DNA of 64,000 nt, taken from Maribacter caenipelagi. Its GTDB lineage: Bacteria > Bacteroidota > Bacteroidia > Flavobacteriales > Flavobacteriaceae. Shown one piece after another: positions 53,733 to 61,189 of this stretch. The DNA lies in NCBI RefSeq assembly GCF_004364175.1, contig NZ_SNZW01000013.1, positions 310,001 to 374,000 on the forward strand. The letters are read 5' to 3'. Each line of letters opens with the position of its first letter. The stretch's first letter is position 1. Below the pieces are notes generated by a model, which did not search any database, had not been told where the DNA came from, and was given only the letters and a program-made list of their open reading frames with translations. Position numbers and translations under genes: made by a program.

Positions 53733-54542
53733 TCATTTTGAACGATAGAAAATTTTAGTTCTTTTGTTCAGATGTATAGTATCTATTTGTTGTGGGTTGC
53801 CGGTAACGTATATTTTACCACTGCCTTGACCGTTTATTTTGAAACGATCTTCTGCAAATACCTGGGTGTCTTCAGAGTTTAATGTGTGTAGGTACACGTC
53901 TTTCGCTAATAGTGCCCATGCAGATAATTTTGCTTTATTCTCAATGGTAGCACTAAATGATTTTGCTTTACCTTTTAGGCTAACCAAACTTTTGTCGGCT
54001 TGGTTTACAATCACTTTGTCCGCATTAATTTTCATTGAAGCTGTTGACGTACCTTTTGCATCGATTTTTATATTATGGGCAGTTACAGATAAATTGCTCG
54101 TACCAGAAATGTCTGATATTAATTGAAAATCTGTGCACTCTACAATTAAATCATAACTTGAATCTCCTAGAGAGTATAGCGTTAAATTATTTGAAATTAC
54201 TTTGTCATTAGCCTCTATAGAAGCTGTTTCTGATAGTATTATATTTTTCAGCTCACTAACATATAATATTATTTCTATTGAGCTGGCTAACATATTTTCT
54301 TGTACCGTAAAAACTTTTAAAGTACCATTCTGGTAATTCCAATTTATAATGTCTTTTAAACTTCGGTTTCCTTTCACCTGTAAACCATTGAAGTAGGTAG
54401 GGTATAGCATTACACAAAGATTATCATGTATCTCTATGGTTTTAAGTTCGTCTAAGGTCATATAGGTACTAAAGATTTTACTGTCTTGTGCAACTACCCT
54501 AAAGAAACATAACATGGTAACAAAGCATATTGTTCTTTTCAT
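53733..54542 (-). CDS. GIN-domain (DUF2807) secreted beta-solenoid protein
   Basis: 269 aa with a signal peptide (MKRTICFVTMLCFFRVVAQ). The rest has the regular strand pattern of the GIN/DUF2807 domain, including TASIEAND, ISGTSNLSVTA and KGTSTASMKINA repeats. These domains are common in Bacteroidetes and often lie beside envelope-stress genes. It shares a promoter region with the divergent oxidoreductase gene. Confidence 0.85.
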   Translation of the reverse strand: MKRTICFVTMLCFFRVVAQDSKIFSTYMTLDELKTIEIHDNLCVMLYPTYFNGLQVKGNRSLKDIINWNYQNGTLKVFTVQENMLASSIEIILYVSELKNIILSETASIEANDKVISNNLTLYSLGDSSYDLIVECTDFQLISDISGTSNLSVTAHNIKIDAKGTSTASMKINADKVIVNQADKSLVSLKGKAKSFSATIENKAKLSAWALLAKDVYLHTLNSEDTQVFAEDRFKINGQGSGKIYVTGNPQQIDTIHLNKRTKIFYRSK

Positions 54543-54564
54543 GATTAATAGATTCTATGAACCT

Positions 54565-54638
54565 ATAATCTATGTTGTATTACAAAATTTAAAAATGACC
54601 TTGGTCATAACAGACGATTGTAAAAGGCTATAAATTAA
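54565..54638. promoter_or_regulatory. Divergent FNR-like promoter between a GIN-domain gene and an oxidoreductase
   Basis: Box TGACCTTGGTCA at 54596-54607. Minus strand: TAGATTAT at 54572-54565. Plus strand: TAAATTAA at 54631-54638. Confidence 0.82.
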
Positions 54639-54660
54639 CCATTTAAAAATTCAAATATGT

Positions 54661-55680
54661 ATGAAGGCAGCATATCTTATTAAATATGGAAATGCCGAAA
54701 AGGCGTTTCAAATAAGGGAAGCCGATAAACCTCGCCCTAAATCAAATCAGGTACTAATAAAGGTAGAGGCTTTCGGTTTAAATTTTGCAGATGTAATGGC
54801 ACGATTACGACTTTATAAAGCGGCACCTCCCTTACCTGCAATTTTGGGTTATGACGTAGTTGGCAGAATAGAAGAAATTGGTGCCAAGGTAAACCACGTA
54901 AAGCTGGGTGATAGGGTTGTTGCATTGACCAAGTTTGGCGGGTATGCAGAATTTGCGTTGGCAGACATGGAAGTTGTCCATAAAATACCTGATTCATTCT
55001 CTGCGGGTGTTGCTGTTGCCTTGGCCACGCAATATAGTACTGCCTATTATTTAAGTCACAATATGGCCAATCTGCAAGAACATGATAATGTACTTATTCA
55101 TGCTGCGGCCGGTGGGGTAGGTACTGCACTTGTACAAATGGCTTTGCTTAAAAAATGTATCGTTTTTGGTACTTGCGGTTCTCAAGAGAAAGTAGCCTAT
55201 CTAAAGAAAAACGGTGTGCAGTATCCAATAAACTACCGCATAAATGATTTTGAAAAAGTAATAGGCAATATAATGCAAAATAAAGGTATAGATGCAGCTT
55301 TTGATCCCGTTGGCGGGTCGTCTATTAAAAAGGATTTTCGATTGCTTGGGGCTGGTGGCAGGGTGCTTTCGTTTGGGTTTTCTAGTATGAATAAGACTAA
55401 AACCATATTTGGAAAATTACGTGTGCTATTGCAGTTTGGCTTATATCATCCAGTTCAATTTTTGAGTGGCTCTAAGGGAATGATAGGTGTAAATATGTTA
55501 AAAGTAGCAGAAGAGAACCCTAAGAAAATAGCGAAGGTGATGCAAGAGGTTATTCGTTTGACCGATACTAAAATTCTTAAACCACATATTGGTGGGGAAT
55601 ATCAAGTAGAGCAACTTGCAGAAGCTCATACTTTTTTAGAATCTCGAGAATCGATGGGTAAAATTGTTGTAAAATGGTGA
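54661..55680 (+). CDS. Quinone oxidoreductase/VAT-1-like MDR protein
   Basis: 339 aa, zinc-independent MDR family. GYDVVGRIEEIG, GVAVALATQYSTAYY and the nucleotide site AAAGGVGTALVQMA are present; the Cys/His zinc ligands are not. It would reduce quinones or enones with NADPH. The SDR gene begins 4 bp later in the same operon. Confidence 0.9.
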   Translation: MKAAYLIKYGNAEKAFQIREADKPRPKSNQVLIKVEAFGLNFADVMARLRLYKAAPPLPAILGYDVVGRIEEIGAKVNHVKLGDRVVALTKFGGYAEFALADMEVVHKIPDSFSAGVAVALATQYSTAYYLSHNMANLQEHDNVLIHAAAGGVGTALVQMALLKKCIVFGTCGSQEKVAYLKKNGVQYPINYRINDFEKVIGNIMQNKGIDAAFDPVGGSSIKKDFRLLGAGGRVLSFGFSSMNKTKTIFGKLRVLLQFGLYHPVQFLSGSKGMIGVNMLKVAEENPKKIAKVMQEVIRLTDTKILKPHIGGEYQVEQLAEAHTFLESRESMGKIVVKW

Positions 55681-55684
55681 TATT

Positions 55685-56587
55685 ATGAAGAACAATTACT
55701 TGAAAAATAAAGTGGCTTTAGTAAGTGGTTCTAGTATGGGTATAGGTAAGGCAATTGCCTGGGATTTGTTGCAACAGGGGGCTGAAGTAATATTAAATGG
55801 AAGGGATGATGAAAAATTAGAACGTACAAAAAATGAATTCTTAGCTAACGGGTTTAATGTATATTCGGTAATTGCAGACATTCGAGATCAAGATGAATGC
55901 AAATTTTTGGTTGACCAAGCCATTGGTGTCTATGGTCAATTGGATATTTTGGTGAATAATGCGGGCATGAGTAGTAGGGGGTCTATTGAGCATTCTGCGG
56001 ATACAAATTTTACTATTCTTTCTGAAACCAATTTTACCGGGGCTGCCCACTTAAGTAAGTATGCCATACCCTATTTAAAAGAAACAAAAGGTCATGTTAT
56101 ATTCATTAATAGCGTGGCCGGTTTAAGGGGAATGCCATTCAATTCTGCCTACAGCGCCTCTAAAATGGCCCAAGCCGCACTCTCTGAAGCACTAAGAATA
56201 GAGTTGTATGATTTTGGTATTCATGTTGGCATTGCCTTCGTGGGTTTTACTCAAAACGATCCGTATAAGAAAATTTTAGACGTTGATGGTTCGCTCGTGT
56301 ATTTACCAAAACGTAACAATTTGCGATTGGCTACCGCAGAATCGGTGGCTAGGAGTATTCGTAAAATGATCGAAAAAAGGAAAAAAAGAATAACCTTGAC
56401 CGGTTTGGGTTATTTAGCCAATTTTACCTTTCGTTATCTTCCTGTATTCAGTACTTGGTTACTTTGGCTAAATCGTGAAAAAATCAGAAACCAGTATACA
56501 ATGATCGGTGGAGTAAAACAAGATGAAATAGCTCAGGTAAGTAATAGATATCAAAAAATAGTTGCCGGTGCAGAAGCTGAGGTATAG
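55685..56587 (+). CDS. Short-chain dehydrogenase/reductase
   Basis: 300 aa. Cofactor loop SGSSMGIG, NNAG (LVNNAGMSS) and the catalytic Ser, Tyr and Lys in INSVAGLRG and AYSASKMAQAAL. The C-terminal hydrophobic stretch (LANFTFRYLPVFSTWLLWL) suggests membrane association. Substrate unknown. Operon partner of the MDR protein. Confidence 0.92.
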   Translation: MKNNYLKNKVALVSGSSMGIGKAIAWDLLQQGAEVILNGRDDEKLERTKNEFLANGFNVYSVIADIRDQDECKFLVDQAIGVYGQLDILVNNAGMSSRGSIEHSADTNFTILSETNFTGAAHLSKYAIPYLKETKGHVIFINSVAGLRGMPFNSAYSASKMAQAALSEALRIELYDFGIHVGIAFVGFTQNDPYKKILDVDGSLVYLPKRNNLRLATAESVARSIRKMIEKRKKRITLTGLGYLANFTFRYLPVFSTWLLWLNREKIRNQYTMIGGVKQDEIAQVSNRYQKIVAGAEAEV

Positions 56588-56593
56588 CATGTT

Positions 56594-57439
56594 TTAAAGT
56601 CCTCCAACATTAAAACTGATCAAAGGAACAGTACTTTTTTTTACCATTGTTTTTACCAGGTCTGAATGAAAATATTTATTGTAAAAAGTATTTTCTTTTC
56701 TTTCTAACATAGCCAATACATCAGCTTTGGTATTTTCAAGGTACCATAGCAGGTCTTCTAAAAATTTTTCTGAAAAGACTAGGTCAAATTCTATTTTGGC
56801 ATAGTCTACTTTGGCTCTTACGTCTTCTTTAAACCATTCCATTTGAGCCTCAACTTCGTTTTCCTTTCCTGTTGTTATATGTACCACTCTAATTTGCGCA
56901 TCGAATTTATTAGCAATCTTGGCCAATTTATTAATAGCAAAAATATCTGCTGTTTCAAAATCTGTAGCATAGATCATTTTATTGAACTGTATTTTTTCAC
57001 TGCCTTTTGGTACCACTATTAATGTACAAGGAGATTTTTTTAGAAGCGAAATTGCGGTATTTCCCAATAGAAACTCTTTAACCGCGTTTGTTCCCTTAGC
57101 GCCAACACATATGAGGTCTACACTAAATTTAATGGCTTTTTCCAAAATACTGTTCGTAACCGAATTTTCTTCATCAACGACAAAATTTATATTTTGATCC
57201 TTAACCGGTTCGTCTATATGTTCTGCAAAAAAGTCTTTCAACATCTTGCGTTTTTTTACATATTGTTTTTTTTCTTTTTTCAAGTAGGTTAGGGTTACCG
57301 TACTGGCAAGTGATATGGGCATTTCAAAAACATGAACGATAATCAATTTGGCATTGAATTTTTTAGCTATAATATATGCAACCCGTAACGCCGAAACGGA
57401 ATTTTCTGAATAATCGGTAGCATATAGAATCGTCTTCAT
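56594..57439 (-). CDS. Universal stress protein, two USP domains
   Basis: 281 aa. ILYATDYSENS start; the domain 1 loop is GAKG...LGNTAI, so the usual G-[ST] reads G-N. Second half has IYATDFE and the shared MEWFK segment, placing it with the USP at 51607-52470. It ends 6 bp from the convergent SDR gene. Confidence 0.9.
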   Translation of the reverse strand: MKTILYATDYSENSVSALRVAYIIAKKFNAKLIIVHVFEMPISLASTVTLTYLKKEKKQYVKKRKMLKDFFAEHIDEPVKDQNINFVVDEENSVTNSILEKAIKFSVDLICVGAKGTNAVKEFLLGNTAISLLKKSPCTLIVVPKGSEKIQFNKMIYATDFETADIFAINKLAKIANKFDAQIRVVHITTGKENEVEAQMEWFKEDVRAKVDYAKIEFDLVFSEKFLEDLLWYLENTKADVLAMLERKENTFYNKYFHSDLVKTMVKKSTVPLISFNVGGL

Positions 57440-57464
57440 GATAGTGGATTTTAGTTTGTAGTTA

Positions 57465-57507
57465 TGAATCTAAGGTTGCCACTTATTAAAAGAAATGATG
57501 AAGGTCA
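57465..57507 (-). promoter_or_regulatory. FNR-like box and -7 element for the USP 56594-57439
   Basis: Box TGATGAAGGTCA at 57496-57507; minus-strand -7 element TAGATTCA at 57472-57465. Confidence 0.82.
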
Positions 57508-57527
57508 TTACCTGTTTTTTATGCTAA

Positions 57528-57570
57528 TGATTTAGATCATTTGTTGCAGGGCATTACTCTTATAGATTTA
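57528..57570 (+). promoter_or_regulatory. FNR-like box and -7 element for 57593-58045
   Basis: Box TGATTTAGATCA at 57528-57539, identical to the box of family member A at 3143; -7 element TAGATTTA at 57563-57570. Separate from the minus-strand box 32 bp away. Confidence 0.88.
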
Positions 57571-57592
57571 CAGGATAGCGATTAAATTGTAG

Positions 57593-58045
57593 ATGATGAG
57601 TGATTTAGACCAAAATAAAGATTTTAAATTTCTGGATAATGGCCCTTGGGACGAACTTTATGTTTTGACCAAACACTGGGTGTCCGATCTTGAATTTTAT
57701 CGAGATGACCTTATGTTCTTAAATCATCTAATAGACAAATATTTCATTTGGCTTACAAAGCCAGAAAACTTACAAATGATTAAAGAGTTAAAAATAGGCT
57801 TACAAGAAACTAATATTATGGTTCATGATTTACTTGAGAAAGTGGGTAAGCATAGAAATAGGATAGGTCTTTTAGTGGAAGACCCCAATAAAAAAGATGC
57901 AAGTATTATTATTAAAGAGCATGAACATTTAGAAGAGGAGATAGTACGCTTTGTTAAATCTTTTAGATTAAATAGAAAAGAGACTTTTAAGCTTACCGAA
58001 TATGTAATGGAAAGTGAAGAACTTTCAAATATGATTAAAGGATAG
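57593..58045 (+). CDS. Small helical protein, member B of the four-paralogue family
   Basis: 150 aa, helical and charged, cytosolic. Family segment: W-V-S-D-L-E-F-Y-R-D-D-L-M-F-L near residue 28; His motif I-M-V-H near residue 79. Closest to member A. ATG codons at 57593 and 57596 are both possible. Function unknown. Confidence 0.8.
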   Translation: MMSDLDQNKDFKFLDNGPWDELYVLTKHWVSDLEFYRDDLMFLNHLIDKYFIWLTKPENLQMIKELKIGLQETNIMVHDLLEKVGKHRNRIGLLVEDPNKKDASIIIKEHEHLEEEIVRFVKSFRLNRKETFKLTEYVMESEELSNMIKG

Positions 58046-58242
58046 TTCTTTTTTACATAAATAGAAAGGAATAAATGCTTTTCCATAGTAAGAGAAACAT
58101 CATAATCTTACAGTTAAATTATAGGTGTTTAAAGTGTTGAAAACTCATGGGAGATTTTCATTTTAATTCAGCAAATCAAAAATATAGAAGTACGTAGTGT
58201 AGAGAAGATTATTTAAAATAACACCCATCTAAAAAACAAAAT

Positions 58243-58749
58243 ATGAAGCGTTTTAAAAAAATACTATTTCGAATTTTAGCTGTAATGGTTGTATTCTTTT
58301 TGTTTCTTGTTTGGTACCAATACAAATATTCTATGGATGTCGTTGCCCCCTATACCATTAACGCACCTACTTTAGAAAAAAAGTTATTGATTGCCACGCA
58401 AGGAAGTGATTTTAAAGATAAAGTGACTAGTGGTATTGTTGATCATTATAAAACTGATTCGGTCTATATTGAGGTCGTCGACGTTGAATCTTTGAACGTT
58501 ATAGATCCAAAAGATTTTAATGCCCTGGTTATAATACATACCTGGGAGAATTGGAAACCACCAGTAAGCGTGCAATCTTTCATTGAAAAGTATGGCAATG
58601 AAAACAATAATATTGTTGTACTCACCACATCTGGAGATGGTGATTATACCATGAATGATGTAGATGCTATTGCCGGCGAATCTAAATTAGATGATGCGCC
58701 ACAATATATCAATAAGATACTTGACCGTTTGAACATATTGCTATTGTGA
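58243..58749 (+). CDS. Membrane-anchored flavodoxin-like protein
   Basis: 168 aa. One N-terminal membrane helix (about 8-25), then a flavodoxin-like beta-alpha arrangement: LLIATQGSDFKDKVTSGI, VIIHTWENWKPP and NNIVVLTTSGDGDY. The usual FMN phosphate loop is not clear (TQGSDFKDK is the nearest), so FMN binding is uncertain. No regulon box upstream. Confidence 0.72.
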   Translation: MKRFKKILFRILAVMVVFFLFLVWYQYKYSMDVVAPYTINAPTLEKKLLIATQGSDFKDKVTSGIVDHYKTDSVYIEVVDVESLNVIDPKDFNALVIIHTWENWKPPVSVQSFIEKYGNENNNIVVLTTSGDGDYTMNDVDAIAGESKLDDAPQYINKILDRLNILLL

Positions 58750-58783
58750 ATTTTAAAAAAAGAACCATGAAAATTACGTAATC

Positions 58784-58909
58784 ATGAAACCTAAAAGAAT
58801 TAAACCAGGTACTATCAAATTAGATAAGGTATTGCTGGTTATTCTAATGGTTTTGTTGATTATAGACCTTGTTATTGGGCTTTTTGTCATGTTTGGTGTA
58901 ATTGTCTAA
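58784..58909 (+). CDS. Very small membrane protein (41 aa)
   Basis: 41 aa: a basic N terminus (MKPKRIKPGTIKLDK) and then one long hydrophobic helix (about 16-41). It starts 34 bp after the flavodoxin-like gene, suggesting an operon. Could be a small inner-membrane regulator or subunit; function unknown. Confidence 0.6.
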   Translation: MKPKRIKPGTIKLDKVLLVILMVLLIIDLVIGLFVMFGVIV

Positions 58910-59029
58910 TATGTTTCTAATATTACTAGGTTCTTTAATTGAAAAGAGGCTGATTTTCAATTTTTTAAAATTGTATTTGCCTTTATTTTTAAACTGAATA
59001 TATCAATTTTTACCTTTAAAAATCAGAAT

Positions 59030-59725
59030 ATGAAGAGAGGGTTAATTTATTGTCTTAGTATCATTTTTGTCGCAACAATTTTAGGCGCATGTCAGCCTTC
59101 AGTAGTTTTTGGAGACCCACAACCTGTTACCGTTGATCCTCTTACAAAAATTCCAGATATTTACAGGGGTATTTACTGGTGCAATGTAGATAGTGCTACT
59201 TTATATGTGGATGATAAAGCCTTTGTAAGGCGTAAGGAATTTTTGATAAAGACAACACTGCAAGAAATAGAGACAGACCCTGATTTAGATATAGTAAACG
59301 GACAGCTGTATGTTAATGATTGGGAAGGTTACTTTCCCATTACTAAAATAGAAGATACCATTACTACCCAAGTAATCATGCGCGATACTATTTTTTCAAT
59401 TAGTGATAACCAGCTTGTAAAAGCTTATAAGGGACATCTTGTATTAAACTTAAAAATGAAAAATAATACTTGGGAAGTTTTAGTTGTTTCTCAAAGAAGA
59501 GATGAATTATTGACCATCTCTAAAGCAGAAATACCAGAAGATCTAGCAAAATTAGATTCTATTACAACGGTTAGTTTGCTAAATGGATCAGATAGAGTGC
59601 GTACTCAAATTTACTTACAACCTACCGCCAAAGAGTTTGAACGAATTTATAATGAAGGGTTGCTCTTTTCTAAATCATGCACTGAGTACAAAAGAATTTT
59701 TCCTTTAAAAGAAATCATTTATTGA
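59030..59725 (+). CDS. Lipoprotein of unknown function
   Basis: 231 aa. Signal peptide with a lipobox ILGAC, so the mature protein is probably lipid-anchored. The rest is beta-rich with LYVDDKAFVRRKEFLIKTTL and a later ELLTISKAEIPEDL segment. No recognised family. No regulon box upstream. Confidence 0.8.
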   Translation: MKRGLIYCLSIIFVATILGACQPSVVFGDPQPVTVDPLTKIPDIYRGIYWCNVDSATLYVDDKAFVRRKEFLIKTTLQEIETDPDLDIVNGQLYVNDWEGYFPITKIEDTITTQVIMRDTIFSISDNQLVKAYKGHLVLNLKMKNNTWEVLVVSQRRDELLTISKAEIPEDLAKLDSITTVSLLNGSDRVRTQIYLQPTAKEFERIYNEGLLFSKSCTEYKRIFPLKEIIY

Positions 59726-59833
59726 ATGAAGTAGAATAATTAAATTATGAACTGTCAAATTAAACTTAAACATGATTGCCCATTTAGTTTATACGGTTCT
59801 TATAAAATGAGGTCAATGTTGAAATTTAGGAGG

Positions 59834-61189
59834 TTATTTATCAGGTAACTGTATTCTAAAAGTACTGCCTTTACTTAGGGTGCTAACATATTCAATGTTC
59901 CCACTAAGAAGCTCCACATATCTTTTAACAATACTTAAGCCCAAGCCGGTACCTTGAAAGTCTTTCACGTTCTCTGCTCTAAAAAACCGTTTGAATAGAT
60001 TTTTTTGTTCATCTTCAGGAATACCTATTCCTTTATCTTTTACTAAAATGGTCAATTCTCCATTGCTATTTATAGTATTTATTTCCACATCTGTTTCAGA
60101 ATATTTTATAGCATTGGTTAGAAGGTTGGTCAATATATTATGAAGTATTTTTTGATTCTGTAAAATCAAAGGGTTTCCTTCATGTGAAAAATGAATATGC
60201 TGTTCTGGTTTAAGAATGCTTTCCATTTCTTCTATTAGAATGCGAATAAAATCTAATATGTCAAAAGTCTCTTTTTTCACTCTTACAATACCTTTTTCTA
60301 ATTTTTCAAGTGAAAGAAAATCATCTAATATTGAAGTGAAATTTTTTGTTGCTAATTTAATGCGTTGAATATGCCTGTCCAGTTTATTGTAATCTCCAAT
60401 ATTTTTGAATTTCTCCATTAGAATAACTGAAGACAAAATAATTGTTACGGGAGTGCGCAGTTCATGTGAAGCAATGGAGATAAAGGCACTTTTCATTTCG
60501 TTGATATCTTTTTCAGATTCAAGTGCGTCGCTCAATTCTTTGGTTCGCTCTAAAACTACTTTCTCTAGTTCTTGATTGTATTTTTCAATTTTTATGTTTT
60601 CTTTCTCTAGGTCTTCATGCTGTTCTTGCAAAATTTTCATATTTCTAACTTCAGTAATATCTTGCAAAGCAACACGACAAATACGCTTATTGCCATTAGG
60701 TTCAGTATCAACAGTACCATGTAATAAAGCGTAAAAAATAGTCTTGTCTTTTCGGTGTATTATAAATTCAATATTTTCTAAAATGCCTGTACTAAAGGCT
60801 TGTCTTAGATTCAAAAAAAATGAATTTGCTTCACCGATCTTTAAATATGCTGAAAATGGTTTGCCTTTAAGTTGAATACGATCCACACCAAGCATATGAC
60901 AAGCAGTAAGATTTATGTTTATTATAGTTCCTTTTTCATCTAAAATTAGATACCCTACAGGCGCAAAGTCAAAAAGATCAGAAAATTCGTCTCTTGATTT
61001 TTCTAGCAGTTGCTGGGTTTCGCGCAATTCTTGATTCTGCATTTCAAGTTCAACCTGGTGCACTTCAAGCTCATGTACCAAACTTTTAACCTTATCCATA
61101 GTTAGGTCTAAGGAAGATAGAGGAGTACTCTTAACCTCTGCTTCTGCCTTTTTCCGTAACGCTTTATTTGCTGGATTTTTGGTCGTCAT
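59834..61189 (-). CDS. PAS-domain histidine kinase
   Basis: 451 aa, soluble. A long helical N terminus, one PAS domain (about 75-190, FDFAPVGYLILDEKGTI), coiled coil, HisKA with the His in ASHELRTP, and HATPase motifs LLTNAIKYS, DKGIGIP, RFFRAENV, GTGLGLSI. The kinase core closely resembles that of 32533-35685. No response regulator is adjacent, so it may also signal to the REC-CRP regulator. It overlaps the upstream gene by 26 bp. Confidence 0.92.
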   Translation of the reverse strand: MTTKNPANKALRKKAEAEVKSTPLSSLDLTMDKVKSLVHELEVHQVELEMQNQELRETQQLLEKSRDEFSDLFDFAPVGYLILDEKGTIININLTACHMLGVDRIQLKGKPFSAYLKIGEANSFFLNLRQAFSTGILENIEFIIHRKDKTIFYALLHGTVDTEPNGNKRICRVALQDITEVRNMKILQEQHEDLEKENIKIEKYNQELEKVVLERTKELSDALESEKDINEMKSAFISIASHELRTPVTIILSSVILMEKFKNIGDYNKLDRHIQRIKLATKNFTSILDDFLSLEKLEKGIVRVKKETFDILDFIRILIEEMESILKPEQHIHFSHEGNPLILQNQKILHNILTNLLTNAIKYSETDVEINTINSNGELTILVKDKGIGIPEDEQKNLFKRFFRAENVKDFQGTGLGLSIVKRYVELLSGNIEYVSTLSKGSTFRIQLPDK

